A DNA stretch of 64,000 bases from Candidatus Deferrimicrobiaceae bacterium. GTDB taxonomy: Bacteria; Desulfobacterota; Deferrimicrobia; Deferrimicrobiales; Deferrimicrobiaceae. Each line of letters begins with the position of its first letter. The stretch's first letter is position 1. The translations under genes and the position numbers were made by a program. Shown here piece after piece: positions 42,416-52,052 of the stretch. The notes under the pieces are model-generated. The model was not told where the DNA came from. It worked only from the letters and a program-made list of their open reading frames with translations, and made no database searches. Location of the stretch: contig DASXVV010000008.1 in NCBI GenBank assembly GCA_036504035.1, forward strand, positions 124,001 through 188,000, written 5' to 3'.

Positions 42416-42952
42416 TCAGCCGCAACTCGTTGGGGCGTCGTCCGCCCCCCGGGACTTCGCAATGATCGCGGTGGTGGAGCGGCCGGCCAGGAATCGGATG
42501 GTCTTCACCGTGCCGCCATGCGCCCGCACGAACGCTCCGCCGACGATATCCTTGTTCTTCCAGTCGGCCCCCTTGACCAGGACGTGGGGGACGATCGCTT
42601 CGATCAGCTTTTCGGGCGTATCCTCGGCAAACCCCACCACGAACGAGACGCAGGCGAGCGAAGCGAGCAGATAGGCGCGGTCGCGCTGTATTTGCACCGG
42701 ACGCCCCTCCCCCTTGAGCCGCCGGATCGACGCGTCGCTGTTGAGCCCCACCACGAGCACGTCGCCCATCGACGCGGCCTTCCGCAGGTATTGCGCGTGA
42801 CCGGCGTGCAGGATGTCGAAGCAGCCATTGGTGAAGACGATGCGGAGACCCTCGGCCCGCAGCCGGGAGAAGAGCGCCTTGGTCGCGGTGCGGGAGATTA
42901 TTTTTTTGGGCGGGTCTTCCGGTAGGCCCGTTCGTTGCGATCTTCGAGGCAA
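42416..42952 (-). CDS. rfaE2: RfaE2/HldE C-terminal-type heptose 1-phosphate adenylyltransferase
   Basis: 178 aa. The HIGH-type nucleotidyltransferase motif TNGCFDILHAGHAQYL, then VVGLNSDASIRRLKG and LVKGADW. It transfers AMP to D-glycero-beta-D-manno-heptose 1-phosphate for LPS core. No normal start lies just before the domain. The best is TTG 42952, 55 bases inside the nitrilase gene, with GGAGG 5 bases upstream, which adds about 20 residues. The kinase half (RfaE1) is not in the window. Confidence 0.85.
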   Translation of the reverse strand: MPRRSQRTGLPEDPPKKIISRTATKALFSRLRAEGLRIVFTNGCFDILHAGHAQYLRKAASMGDVLVVGLNSDASIRRLKGEGRPVQIQRDRAYLLASLACVSFVVGFAEDTPEKLIEAIVPHVLVKGADWKNKDIVGGAFVRAHGGTVKTIRFLAGRSTTAIIAKSRGADDAPTSCG

Positions 42953-43701
42953 GGGATCCTCCTGCGGAATTTGTCGGCCTCGGCCGGGTCGATCTGCGCG
43001 GTCACGACCGCTTCCTCGTTGACGCCCTCGGCGAGCCGCTCGCCCAGCGGGGAGATGATCGCGGAGCCGCCGGGGAAGATGAACTCGCCGGACTGCCCCA
43101 CGGCGTTGGCTGCCACCACGAACAACTGGTTCTCGATCGCCCTCGCCGCAAGCAGCGCGTCCCAGTGGCTCTTTCGGGCGGTAGGCCACTGCGCCGAGAC
43201 GCAGAAGATCGTGGCGCCTTCCATGTAATATTTTCGCGAAAGCTCGGGGAAGCGGAGGTCGTAGCAGATGAGCGGCCCGACGACGCCCCGGTCGGTGTGG
43301 ATGACGCCGGCCGAGGCGCCGGCCCGGAACGCCTTGTGCTCGCCCGACGGGCTGAACAGGTGCGTCTTCCGGTATTGCCCCGTGATGACACCGTTGGCGT
43401 TGATCACGATCATCGTGTTGTAGACCGACCGGCCGACCCGCTCTGGAAGCGAGCCGGCGATGACCATGCCGTGCGCCTCGGCCAGCTTGCGCAATTCGAA
43501 GACGATGCCGGGAGTGCTGCCGGAAAGCGGGAGAAGCCGGTCGTTCGCGAATCCGGTGCTCCACATCTCGGGGAGCACGCACAGCTTCGCCCCCTTGCGG
43601 GCGGCGTCCGCGATCAGGCCGAAGGCCCTGCGGGCGTTCCGGTCGACCTCGCCCAGGTCGACCTGGAACTGCAGGGCGGCGGCGGTAAAAGCGCTTTTCA
43701 T
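42898..43701 (-). CDS. Carbon-nitrogen hydrolase (nitrilase superfamily, omega-amidase-like)
   Basis: 267 aa. Catalytic Glu-Lys-Cys triad: LCVLPEMW, GQYRKTHLF and PLICYDLRFPE. The sequence resembles the YafV/Nit2 omega-amidase branch, which hydrolyses alpha-ketoglutaramate-like amides; substrate not proven. Its ATG overlaps the comF stop and its 3' end overlaps the rfaE2 start. Confidence 0.88.
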   Translation of the reverse strand: MKSAFTAAALQFQVDLGEVDRNARRAFGLIADAARKGAKLCVLPEMWSTGFANDRLLPLSGSTPGIVFELRKLAEAHGMVIAGSLPERVGRSVYNTMIVINANGVITGQYRKTHLFSPSGEHKAFRAGASAGVIHTDRGVVGPLICYDLRFPELSRKYYMEGATIFCVSAQWPTARKSHWDALLAARAIENQLFVVAANAVGQSGEFIFPGGSAIISPLGERLAEGVNEEAVVTAQIDPAEADKFRRRIPCLEDRNERAYRKTRPKK

Positions 43702-44483
43702 CGCGACTCCGGGGCGTGCGGGTTTGTTCGGACGGCGCGGGCAATGGTCAATACCACTATAAGTTGCGAACCGGCCCTTTTCAAGGCGTGGGCGCACGCC
43801 TCGGCGGTAGCGCCGGTGGTGTAGACGTCGTCGAGCAGCAGGACCGCTTCGGGCGCTTCCCGGACCCGGCGCGCGACCCGGAACGCGCCCACGACATTGG
43901 CCTGGCGTCCCGAGACGCGAAGCCCCGCCTGCGGCCGCGTTTCGGAGACGCGTTCGAGCAGCGCCGGCGCGCATTGCCACCCGGCACGCCGGGCGAGCGC
44001 GCCGCCGACCAGCGTCGGCAGGTTGAATCCGCGCCGAAGGTACTTGAACGGGCGGATGGGCACGGGCACCACGCAAAAACGGCAACCCTCGGGAAAAAGA
44101 TCGGCCCATCGTCCCCGGATGCCGTCGGCCAGCAGACGATCGGCGATCGCGGCGGCGGGCGCGGGGGCACCGCCGTACTTGATCGCCCGGATGGCCTCGC
44201 CGGCCGCTCCCTCGTAAGGAAAGAGCGAGCGGGCCGCCCGGAAGGGGGGAAGGGACACTACGCAGCGGGGGCAATGGCGCGGGGCGAGCGACGCCCCTTC
44301 GTCGGTAAAGGCGCCGCAGACGGGGCATTCCTCGCCTCCCCAGCCGGGCCAGTTTTCGACGGCGGCTGCGGAAAGATCGACAGCGGGTGACGGAAGCAGT
44401 GACCGCAGCCCGACGATCTCGGCGAAAAGCGGCGAGAGTCCTGCTCGGCAGGTGGCGGTGGCCGCGCGGCAGGCGGAAAGCAG
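43698..44483 (-). CDS. comF: ComF family phosphoribosyltransferase-like protein
   Basis: About 261 aa. A zinc-finger-like N-terminus (CPVCGAF, CPRCVV) and the PRPP-binding motif VLLLDDVYTTGAT. ComF proteins are linked to DNA uptake or single-strand DNA handling. The start is unclear: no ATG, GTG or TTG follows the end of the preceding gene. CTG 44483 is a placeholder, and the ATG at 44678 would overlap the neighbour by 190 bases. Confidence 0.82.
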   Translation of the reverse strand: MLSACRAATATCRAGLSPLFAEIVGLRSLLPSPAVDLSAAAVENWPGWGGEECPVCGAFTDEGASLAPRHCPRCVVSLPPFRAARSLFPYEGAAGEAIRAIKYGGAPAPAAAIADRLLADGIRGRWADLFPEGCRFCVVPVPIRPFKYLRRGFNLPTLVGGALARRAGWQCAPALLERVSETRPQAGLRVSGRQANVVGAFRVARRVREAPEAVLLLDDVYTTGATAEACAHALKRAGSQLIVVLTIARAVRTNPHAPESR

Positions 44484-44487
44484 CGCG

Positions 44488-45819
44488 TCAGCGAGCGGTG
44501 GCCGGGACGGCGTACTCCTTGCGCCCGTGGTCGATGGCGAATGCGCCCCAGCTACCGCAGGCGGGGCAGCGGGGGGACCACTTGATGGTGGCCTTCCCGC
44601 AGGAGGAACAGCGGAAGGGGATGAGGAAACGGCGCTTGTAGCCGAAGGCGCGCTGGAAATACTGGCTTGCGGATTCATACCGGCCCCTGCGCCGGTAGGC
44701 TTCCGCGAGAAGGATGAGGAGCGACTCGCGTTCCGGCTCGAGAGACTCGGCCTTCAACAACTGTTCCAACCCCTCGTCGTTCATCTCGAGCCGCAGGTAG
44801 AACTTTCCCAAAAACAGGTGCAGGTCGGCGTCGTCGGGAAACTGCTGGAGCAGCTCGGTGTAGATGCGTATGACGGGCTGCGGCTGCTCGGACTCGACGC
44901 CCAGGTCCTCGATCTTGATGAGCATCACCGGATTTCGCGCCGCCTTGAAGCCCTGCGCCAGCAGCTCCATCGCCTCGGCGGTCTTGCCGCGGTCCTGGAG
45001 CAGCCCGGCCAGCGCCACCCAGGCGGGCACGAATTGCGGGTGTTCCTTGACCAGCTCGCGCAGCCGCCGCTCGGCGTCGTCGGTGCGGCCTTCGGCCATG
45101 CGGACAGTCGCCTTCTCGTACCGGAGCGCGGTCATGAGCGCCTGATCCGCGGGCCGGGCATCCTTGCCCTGGAAGCGCAGTACCTTCTTGTGCGCCTCGT
45201 AGGCCGGCAGCATGTCGCCTTTCTGGATGTAGAGATCGCGGATGGCGATCCACGCGCGCGGGTTCTCGCCCTCGAAGCTTTCGGCCGCCTTGAGCAGGGA
45301 GAGCGCCGTGTCGATATCATTCATCGATCGGTAAAGGTCGGCGAGCCGGAACTGGACCGAGAGGTCGGTGGGGTCGTTCTGCCGCAGCCGGGTCAGCGCC
45401 TTGGCGGCCTCGAGCGGATTCTTGCGCTCGATCTCGACGGACGCGAGCAGTTCGAGCGCCTCGCGGTCGTCGGCGTTGACGGAGAGGCTGCGGGAAAGCT
45501 CCTTGGCCGCCTCGTCGAGCATCCCGCGACGGAAGAGCCCCGAGGCTTTTGCGACGCGCTCCCGCGCCGTCTCCTGCCGCTGCCGCTCACGCCGCTCCTT
45601 CCAGCCCCTGGAGGCCTCGGCGACGTCCTTGGCCATGGTCCCGAGCACGACGATCGACGCGCCGAGCGAGAATGCGAGGATGACGAGCTCGCTGACCGTC
45701 AGATCGAACTGACGCGTGTTGGAGAGGAAGAAGGAGACGTGCTGGCCGTTGAGGAGCGAGATGTAGCCGAACGCCGCGAGGATCACGGCAAACAGCAGAA
45801 AAAGCAACCGCACGGCCAA
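44488..45819 (-). CDS. LapA/LapB-like TPR membrane protein with C-terminal zinc ribbon
   Basis: 443 aa from TTG 45819, 7 bases after AGGAGG. Two N-terminal hydrophobic helices flank FFLSNTRQFDLTVSELVIL, typical of LapA-type domains. About eight or nine TPR repeats follow (residues 90-395), then a rubredoxin-like CSSCGK...CPACGSW as in LapB/YciM. LapB recruits FtsH to degrade LpxC and so limits LPS synthesis. Here LapA-like and LapB-like parts seem fused in one protein. LPS-linked rfaE2 lies downstream in the same operon. Confidence 0.82.
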   Translation of the reverse strand: MAVRLLFLLFAVILAAFGYISLLNGQHVSFFLSNTRQFDLTVSELVILAFSLGASIVVLGTMAKDVAEASRGWKERRERQRQETARERVAKASGLFRRGMLDEAAKELSRSLSVNADDREALELLASVEIERKNPLEAAKALTRLRQNDPTDLSVQFRLADLYRSMNDIDTALSLLKAAESFEGENPRAWIAIRDLYIQKGDMLPAYEAHKKVLRFQGKDARPADQALMTALRYEKATVRMAEGRTDDAERRLRELVKEHPQFVPAWVALAGLLQDRGKTAEAMELLAQGFKAARNPVMLIKIEDLGVESEQPQPVIRIYTELLQQFPDDADLHLFLGKFYLRLEMNDEGLEQLLKAESLEPERESLLILLAEAYRRRGRYESASQYFQRAFGYKRRFLIPFRCSSCGKATIKWSPRCPACGSWGAFAIDHGRKEYAVPATAR

Positions 45820-45830
45820 GGGAAGTCCTC

Positions 45831-46181
45831 CTACTCGGATTCGGGCAGCGGGATCTCGGGCGCCGCGCTCCAGAGGCGATCGAAGTTGTAGAACTCGCGC
45901 ACGCTGTCGAGGAAGACGTGGACAACGAAGTCGCCGTAGTCGATCAGCGCCCAGCGGCCGTCGGTGACGCCTTCGGTGCCGACGGGAAAGAGCCCGTCGT
46001 GCTTCATGGTTTCGTGGATGGTCTCTGCGATCGCGGTGACCTGCCGGTCGGAGCTTCCGGAGCAGATCAGGAAATAGTCGGTGAAGCCGGCGATTTCGCG
46101 GACGTCGATCGCCCGGACCTGGAGGGCTTTCTTGTCGGCCGCAAGGGACGCGCATTTGAGGAGCTGATCACGGGTTTCGAT
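45831..46181 (-). CDS. rsfS: Ribosomal silencing factor RsfS, apparent ATC start
   Basis: 116 aa. Family signatures VRAIDVREIAGFTDYFLICSG, SDRQVTAIAETI and DYGDFVVHVFLD. It binds uL14 and blocks subunit joining in starvation. There is no ATG, GTG or TTG where the family starts: ATC at 46181 lies 7 bases after a good AAGGAAG site, and a CTG overlaps the nadD stop. An unusual AUC start or a sequence error must be considered. Confidence 0.9.
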   Translation of the reverse strand: METRDQLLKCASLAADKKALQVRAIDVREIAGFTDYFLICSGSSDRQVTAIAETIHETMKHDGLFPVGTEGVTDGRWALIDYGDFVVHVFLDSVREFYNFDRLWSAAPEIPLPESE

Positions 46182-46198
46182 GGCCGTTCTTCCTTCCG

Positions 46199-46870
46199 TC
46201 AGTCGAGATAGAGTCGATGGTCGACGATGTGGCGTTCGACCGTGTATGGGACCAGGCCCCGGATGCAACGTCCGGAGCGAACCTTGTCGCGGACGGCGCT
46301 GGAGGCGATGTCGAGCCCCGGAACGGAGGGGCAGTAGGCCCTTTTCCCGCCGGGCAGCCGATAGGATGCTCCCGTCCAACTATAGCAATGCGGCTCTTCG
46401 AGTTCAACACGGACGCCGGGCGGGAGAAGCTCGCCCGGGGCGATTCCGGGCCGCGGCAGGACGATGAAGTCGCACGCGGCGAGGAGCGCGTCGCTCCGGT
46501 GCCAGCTTCCGATCTCGGCGAACGAATCGGCGCCCAGCACGAACAGGATGTCGGCCCCCGGGTTCGCGTCCCGGAACGCGTGAACCGTGTCGACCGTGTA
46601 GGAGGGCCCCTCGCGACGGAGTTCGATGTCGGACACCGCGAAGCCGGGAAGGCCGTCGACCGCCGCCCGCGTCATCGCCAGACGGCTGGCGGCGTCGGAC
46701 ACCGGTCGACCGGGTTTGTGCGGCGGCTTGTGCGCCGGCAGCAGCACGATCTCGGGCAGCCCGAACAGCTCCTTCACCTCGATCGCCATGCGCAGGTGCC
46801 CGTTGTGGAACGGGTCGAACGTCCCGCCGAAGAGGGCGATCCGGGGGCGAGCCGTCTCCGGGGCGTTCAA
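46199..46870 (-). CDS. nadD: Nicotinate-nucleotide adenylyltransferase
   Basis: 223 aa from TTG 46870 (GAGG upstream). Motifs GGTFDPFHNGHLRMA and ISSAVRDKVRSG-type ending (ASSAVRDKVRSGR). It makes NaAD in NAD synthesis. Position between proA and rsfS is conserved in many bacteria. Confidence 0.94.
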   Translation of the reverse strand: MNAPETARPRIALFGGTFDPFHNGHLRMAIEVKELFGLPEIVLLPAHKPPHKPGRPVSDAASRLAMTRAAVDGLPGFAVSDIELRREGPSYTVDTVHAFRDANPGADILFVLGADSFAEIGSWHRSDALLAACDFIVLPRPGIAPGELLPPGVRVELEEPHCYSWTGASYRLPGGKRAYCPSVPGLDIASSAVRDKVRSGRCIRGLVPYTVERHIVDHRLYLD

Positions 46871-46876
46871 GGCGCC

Positions 46877-48136
46877 TCAGCTCCGGATCTGGCCGTCGCC
46901 GAACGCGATGAACTTGGTTGTCGTCAGCTCGGAGAGGCCCATGGGGCCGAATGCGTGCAGCTTGGTCGTGCTGATCCCGATCTCGGCGCCCAGCCCCAGC
47001 TGGTACCCGTCGTTGAAGCGGGTGGAGGCGTTGACCAGCACGAGCGAGGCGTCGACCTCGCGGACGAAGCGCATGGCCCGCGCGTGATTCTGCGTGAGGA
47101 TCGCTTCGGTGTGGAGCGACCCGTGCCGGCGGATGTGCTCGATGGCGGCGTCCATCGAGGGAACGACCTTGACCGAGAGGATGAGATCGAGGTATTCGGT
47201 GTCCCAGTCTTCGGGCGTGGCCAAGGTGGTGCCCGGCACGATCCGGATCGTCTCGGGATCGCCGCGCAGGGCGACGCCCGCCGCCTTCATCGCTTCGGCG
47301 ACGGCCGGGAGGAAGGCCGGGGCGATCGCCTCGTGGACCAGCAGCGTCTCCATCGCGTTGCAGACGCCCGGCCGCTGTGCCTTTGCATTGACGCAAATGG
47401 CGACCGCCTGGTCGATGTTGGCTTCGGCGTCGACGTAGCTGTGGCAGACGCCCTTGTAGTGCTTGATGACCGGGATGCGCGACTTCTCGACCACGCTGCG
47501 GATGAGCCCCTCGCCCCCGCGCGGGATGATGAGATCGACGAATTCCTCCTGGACGAGCAGCTCGTCGATCGCGGAGCGGTCGGTGCTTTCGATGACCGAC
47601 ACCACGTCGGGAGGAAGTCCCGCATCGGCCAGCGCCGCGCGAAGCACGTGGGCGATGGCGGTGTTGGAATGGATCGCCTCGGAGCCGCCGCGCAGCACGA
47701 CGGCGTTGCCCGACTTGACGCAGAGCGCCGCGGCGTCGGCGGTCACATTGGGCCGCGACTCGTAGATGATCCCGATGACGCCGAGCGGGATGCGCATCCG
47801 GCCGACCCAGAGGCCGTTCGGGCGGCGCCCCATCTTTTCGACCTCGCCCACGGGGTCGGGCAGCGCGATCACCTCGTCGATGCCCGCCGCCATCTGGCGG
47901 ATCCGGTCGTCGGTGAGTGCGAGCCGGTCGAGCATGGCGGCCGAGAGTCCCTTGGCGCGGCCAGCGGCCATGTCCTTGGCGTTTTCGTCCTTGAGCCACG
48001 CGGCGCGGTCGACGAGGCCGCGGGCCATGGCGGCGAGCGCCTGGTTTTTCTGCGCGGTGCCGGCGCAGGCGAGGATCGCGGAATCTTTCCGGGCTGCCCG
48101 GCAGATGTCGGCTACGCTGCGCGTCGATGTCGTCAT
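46877..48136 (-). CDS. proA: Gamma-glutamyl phosphate reductase
   Basis: 419 aa. Motifs [21 protein letters not shown], the catalytic cysteine in YKGVCHSY, and [21 protein letters not shown]. Second step of proline synthesis. The ATG overlaps the proB stop (ATGA). Confidence 0.96.
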   Translation of the reverse strand: MTTSTRSVADICRAARKDSAILACAGTAQKNQALAAMARGLVDRAAWLKDENAKDMAAGRAKGLSAAMLDRLALTDDRIRQMAAGIDEVIALPDPVGEVEKMGRRPNGLWVGRMRIPLGVIGIIYESRPNVTADAAALCVKSGNAVVLRGGSEAIHSNTAIAHVLRAALADAGLPPDVVSVIESTDRSAIDELLVQEEFVDLIIPRGGEGLIRSVVEKSRIPVIKHYKGVCHSYVDAEANIDQAVAICVNAKAQRPGVCNAMETLLVHEAIAPAFLPAVAEAMKAAGVALRGDPETIRIVPGTTLATPEDWDTEYLDLILSVKVVPSMDAAIEHIRRHGSLHTEAILTQNHARAMRFVREVDASLVLVNASTRFNDGYQLGLGAEIGISTTKLHAFGPMGLSELTTTKFIAFGDGQIRS

Positions 48137-49338
48137 GAGGGTTTGTCTCCTTTTTTCCGGGCGTCGGCTTGCCGCGCCGCGGGGAGAATCGTCAGGTCGT
48201 CCCGGTGGATGACCTCGGGCGGCACGCCGGCGCCGAGCAACTTGCCGATCTCGGCGCTCTTGTACCCCTGCCCCTTGGCGACCTGGGCGCTCGACCAGCC
48301 GGCGATGCCGCGGGCGAAGACGACGCCCCGGCGATCGCACACGGATACCGCGTCGCCCTTGCCGAACTCGCCCGACACGGCGATCACGCCGGCCGGAAGC
48401 AGGCTCTTGCCGCCGTTCAGGAGCACGGCGCGCGCGCCGTCGTCGACCGTGATGATGCCCGCGACGTGCGGCGCGTTGGCGATCCACATCTTCCGGCTTC
48501 GCGCCCGGACCCTGGGCTGCGGCAGTACGAGCGTGCCCGCGTCGAGGCCTTCGATGGCATCGAGCACCGGCCGTTTCGCGAAACCAGAGGTAATGATGAC
48601 CGGGGTTCCCCATGATGAGACGACGCGTGCGGCGGAAAGTTTCGAGGCCATCCCGCCCGTGCCGATCGACCCGGCGCGCGTGGCGCCCGCCAGCGCCATC
48701 ATCGCATCGTCGATCCGCTCGACGACGGGAATCCGCCGGGCGTCCGGAAATCGGTTCGGGTCCTTGGTGTAGAGCCCGTCGGCGTCGGTGAGCAGCACCA
48801 TGAGCCCGGCCCCGACCATCTGGGTGACGAGCGCCGCAAGCGCGTCGTTGTCGCCCATCCGGATTTCTTCTGTGGCGACCGTGTCGTTCTCGTTGATGAT
48901 GGGGACGATGCCTTGCGACAGGAGCGTCTCGAGCGTGTTGCGCGCGTTCAGGTAGCGCTGCCGGTCCTCGAAGTCCTCGTGCGTGAGCAGGAGCTGTCCC
49001 ACCCGGCGGCCCCGCTTGTCGAAGGCGCGTTCGTATGCGCGCATCAGGGTGGGTTGCCCGACCGCGGCCGCGGCCTGCTTGAGGGCAACCGTGCGCGGCT
49101 TCTCGGCCAGCCCCATCTTTTTGCGTCCCGCGGCGATGGCGCCGGACGTGACGATGACGAACTGGATGCCCGGGTCGTCCCACGCGCGGGAGACCTGATC
49201 GGCCAGCCGCCGGATGGTCGTCTCGCGCAAACCCAGCGACGCGTCGGTCAGGATGCCGCTCCCGAGCTTGACGACGACGCGGCGGGTCTTGCGGCCGCGG
49301 AAGAAGGCGGCGCGGATCCCGGCATCGTCAGAGGGCAT
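48133..49338 (-). CDS. proB: Glutamate 5-kinase (with PUA domain)
   Basis: 401 aa. Amino acid kinase fold ([44 protein letters not shown]) and a C-terminal PUA domain from about residue 300. First step of proline synthesis, normally feedback-inhibited by proline. Overlaps the end of obgE. Confidence 0.96.
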   Translation of the reverse strand: MPSDDAGIRAAFFRGRKTRRVVVKLGSGILTDASLGLRETTIRRLADQVSRAWDDPGIQFVIVTSGAIAAGRKKMGLAEKPRTVALKQAAAAVGQPTLMRAYERAFDKRGRRVGQLLLTHEDFEDRQRYLNARNTLETLLSQGIVPIINENDTVATEEIRMGDNDALAALVTQMVGAGLMVLLTDADGLYTKDPNRFPDARRIPVVERIDDAMMALAGATRAGSIGTGGMASKLSAARVVSSWGTPVIITSGFAKRPVLDAIEGLDAGTLVLPQPRVRARSRKMWIANAPHVAGIITVDDGARAVLLNGGKSLLPAGVIAVSGEFGKGDAVSVCDRRGVVFARGIAGWSSAQVAKGQGYKSAEIGKLLGAGVPPEVIHRDDLTILPAARQADARKKGDKPS

Positions 49339-50335
49339 AAGGGGGCCTTTTCCGGAGTGCCGCGAGCCCGTCGAGCAGCGCGGGGATTCCTTCGCCCGTG
49401 ACCGCCGAGATGTAGAGGACGTCGCGTTCGGGGTAGCCGAGGATATGCTGCGCGGCATCGGCCGCCTCGCGGGCGCCCGTGACGTCGATCTTGTTGAAAA
49501 CGAGCAGGGTGGGCCGGGCGGCCAACTCGGGGCTGAACTGCTCCATCTCTTCCCGGATCGTGCGGTAGGCCTCGACGATTTCCTCGGGTTCGTGCGCCGA
49601 ATCGACCACGTGGACAAGCCCCTCGGTGCGCTCGGCGTGCTTCAGGAAACGGATCCCGAGCCCCGCGCCGGAGTGGGCGCCCTCGATCAGCCCCGGCAGG
49701 TCGGCCACGACGAATTCCTCGTCGTGATGCGACACGACGCCCAGCACGGGCGAAAGCGTCGTGAAAGGGTAGTCTGCGATTTTCGGCTTGGCTGCCGAGA
49801 TGCGGGACAGCAGCGTGGACTTGCCGGCGTTGGGAAGGCCGACGAGGCCGATCTGCGCGATCAGCTTGAGCTCGAGCCGCAGCCGTCGCTCGACGCCGGG
49901 ACGTCCCGGCTTGGCCCAGTCGGGCGCCTGGTTGACCGAGGAGGTGAAGGCGGCGTTCCCGCGCCCCCCGCGTCCGCCTGCGGCCGCCACGAACGTTTGT
50001 CCCTGCTTCGTGAGATCGGCCAGGAGGTCGTTGGTCTCGGCATCGCGCACGACGGTTCCGGGCGGAACGGCAATGATCGTGTCGGGGGAGTTGGCGCCGT
50101 GCATCTTCTTGCCCTTGCCGTGCGTGCCGCGCTTGGCTTTGAAGATGTTGCGGTACCGGAAGTCGAGCAGGGTGGAGAGGTTTGTGCTGACCTTGAGGAC
50201 GACGCTTCCGCCGTTGCCCCCGTTGCCCCCGTCGGGGCCGCCCATGGGGACGTATTTCTCGTGACGAAAGCTCACGCATCCCCGTCCGCCGTCTCCAGCG
50301 CGGACGGTGATGGTGGCTTCATCTATAAAGTGCAT
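49328..50335 (-). CDS. obgE: GTPase ObgE/CgtA (without C-terminal OCT domain)
   Basis: 335 aa. Obg glycine-rich domain (GGDGGRGC, GGPDGGNGGNGGSV), then GTPase motifs GLPNAGKST, the switch DLPGLIEGA and FNKIDV. Acts in late 50S assembly and stringent control. It follows rplU-rpmA as in most bacteria. Confidence 0.96.
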   Translation of the reverse strand: MHFIDEATITVRAGDGGRGCVSFRHEKYVPMGGPDGGNGGNGGSVVLKVSTNLSTLLDFRYRNIFKAKRGTHGKGKKMHGANSPDTIIAVPPGTVVRDAETNDLLADLTKQGQTFVAAAGGRGGRGNAAFTSSVNQAPDWAKPGRPGVERRLRLELKLIAQIGLVGLPNAGKSTLLSRISAAKPKIADYPFTTLSPVLGVVSHHDEEFVVADLPGLIEGAHSGAGLGIRFLKHAERTEGLVHVVDSAHEPEEIVEAYRTIREEMEQFSPELAARPTLLVFNKIDVTGAREAADAAQHILGYPERDVLYISAVTGEGIPALLDGLAALRKRPPYAL

Positions 50336-50351
50336 GAAAGGGTGTTACGGT

Positions 50352-50609
50352 TCAGGAAAGCGCGAGAATAGAAACCTTCTTGCGGTCCTTGCCCATGCGA
50401 TCGAACTGAACGCGCCCCGGGATGAGGGCGAACAACGTGTGATCGCGGCCGATGCCGACGTTGTCGCCCGGGTGCACCGCGGTGCCCCGCTGGCGGATGA
50501 TGATCGCCCCGGCGGTGACGAGCTCGCCGCCGAACTTCTTGACGCCCAGCCGCTTGCTCTGGCTGTCGCGTCCGTTGCGTGAACTGCCTACGCCTTTTTT
50601 ATGCGCCAT
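50352..50609 (-). CDS. rpmA: 50S ribosomal protein bL27
   Basis: 85 aa. The N-terminal [21 protein letters not shown] is bL27 without the Firmicute-type cleaved leader. It lies near the peptidyl-transferase centre. Confidence 0.97.
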   Translation of the reverse strand: MAHKKGVGSSRNGRDSQSKRLGVKKFGGELVTAGAIIIRQRGTAVHPGDNVGIGRDHTLFALIPGRVQFDRMGKDRKKVSILALS

Positions 50610-50633
50610 GAGTCGACTCCTTCCGGCCGGCCT

Positions 50634-50948
50634 TTAGCCGATCCGGATCTCAGAGATGGTAAGCTGCGTGAACGGCTGCCGATGGCCTGCCTTGCGGGCG
50701 TAGCCGGTGCGGCGCTTGTGCTTGTGGACGAGGATCTTTTTGGCCTTCCCGTCGCCCATCGACTTGCAGACGACGGCGGCGTTGGGGACGAAAGGGGTGC
50801 CGACGGTGGTGCCCTGCTCGGAGGAGACGAGCAGAACCTCGGTCAGTTCGACGGTGGCGCCGGCCTCGACCGGAAGCAATTCGACGTTGACGACGTCCCC
50901 CGGGGCGACGCGGAGCTGTTTCCCGCCTGTACGGACCACGGCATACAT
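50634..50948 (-). CDS. rplU: 50S ribosomal protein bL21
   Basis: 104 aa from ATG 50948 (GGAGG upstream). Motifs [13 protein letters not shown] and [17 protein letters not shown]. First gene of the long minus-strand operon. Confidence 0.96.
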   Translation of the reverse strand: MYAVVRTGGKQLRVAPGDVVNVELLPVEAGATVELTEVLLVSSEQGTTVGTPFVPNAAVVCKSMGDGKAKKILVHKHKRRTGYARKAGHRQPFTQLTISEIRIG

Positions 50949-50985
50949 GATGTAAATCCTCCATTCGGATCGATAGGAAATAAGT

Positions 50986-51014
50986 AATATAGGGGACGCC
51001 GGCCCACATGTCAA
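50986..51014 (-). promoter_or_regulatory. Promoter of the rplU operon
   Basis: Minus-strand TTGACA (51009-51014), 17-base spacer, TATATT (50986-50991). A near-consensus sigma-70-type promoter about 40 bases before rplU. Confidence 0.75.
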
Positions 51015-51053
51015 CCGGGAAATCCGGGCGGTCGCTTGTGGTAGATTGGATCC

Positions 51054-52052
51054 GTGCGCAACGACGTCGTCATCATCGGGGGCGGGCCTGCCGGGCTGCT
51101 CCTCGCGAACATGCTACAGCAACACGGGATCCGCTACCGCCTCCTCGAGCGGGGAAGGGCGGCCCAGGCGTGGCGGGACATGCGCCGGGGATTGATGCTT
51201 CTGTCGCCCGCGGTACCCGGCACCGACTGGACCTCCCTGACGCTGGATCGCCCCATCTGGGCGCTTCCCGGGACGAAACGCCCCTTTCCCTCGCGGGAAG
51301 ACTTCCTCTGTTACCTGGAATCGTACGTCCGCGAGAGCCGGATCCGGGTCGAGGGCGGCACGTTGGCGACGGGCGCGCGTCGCGTTCCGGGCGGCTTCTC
51401 GGTCGACACGACCCGGGGGGAGCTCACCGGGCGGTTCCTGGTGATCGCCACCGGCGGGGCGTCCGAGCCCGTCTATCCCGACATTCCGGGCATTGCGGGC
51501 AATCCCGCGGTGATCCATTCGCACGACTTCATCGATTGCATGGCCTATGCGGACCAGCGGATCCTCGTGGTGGGCGGCGGCAACTCGGCGGCCGAGCTGG
51601 CCATCGGGCTGGCCGGGACCGCGGCCTCGGTGACGCTTTGCACCCGCAACCCGCTCTCCTATTTCAGCGTGTCGGGACGGCTCGACGATATCCGGGGCTC
51701 GTCCGAGAGCCTCCTCAAGGAGCTGATCAAGTTCCGGATCATCAAGGTGCGGGAGGCGGATCCGCCGGCGGCGATCGACGGCGGCACGGTCCGTTTCTCG
51801 GGCGGCGATCGGGAGACGTTCGACGACGTGGTGTGTGCGACCGGCTACCGCCCGGGCTGGCTCCCGATCGACGGCGATGGCGTCCGGGCCGATGCGGACG
51901 GTTTCCCGGTCATTTCGGCGACCGGGGAGTCGAGCGTCCCGGGCCTCTATTTCGCCGGATCACTCGCCCGCTTCCACCGCCGCTGCTCCTTCATCCACGG
52001 CTTCCGCAACTACGTCGAAAAAGTGCTCTGGGACATCGTCGACAAGCGCTAG
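51054..52052 (+). CDS. FAD-dependent pyridine nucleotide oxidoreductase (flavin monooxygenase-like)
   Basis: 332 aa from GTG 51054. FAD motif VIIGGGPAGLLLANML, second dinucleotide fold LVVGGGNSAAELAIGLA, and the C-terminal GLYFAGSLARF. It resembles CzcO/YpdA-type flavoproteins. No CxxC redox pair is present, so it is not a classical thioredoxin reductase. Substrate unknown. Convergent with the yifB remnant (3' ends overlap by 3 bases). Confidence 0.8.
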   Translation: MRNDVVIIGGGPAGLLLANMLQQHGIRYRLLERGRAAQAWRDMRRGLMLLSPAVPGTDWTSLTLDRPIWALPGTKRPFPSREDFLCYLESYVRESRIRVEGGTLATGARRVPGGFSVDTTRGELTGRFLVIATGGASEPVYPDIPGIAGNPAVIHSHDFIDCMAYADQRILVVGGGNSAAELAIGLAGTAASVTLCTRNPLSYFSVSGRLDDIRGSSESLLKELIKFRIIKVREADPPAAIDGGTVRFSGGDRETFDDVVCATGYRPGWLPIDGDGVRADADGFPVISATGESSVPGLYFAGSLARFHRRCSFIHGFRNYVEKVLWDIVDKR

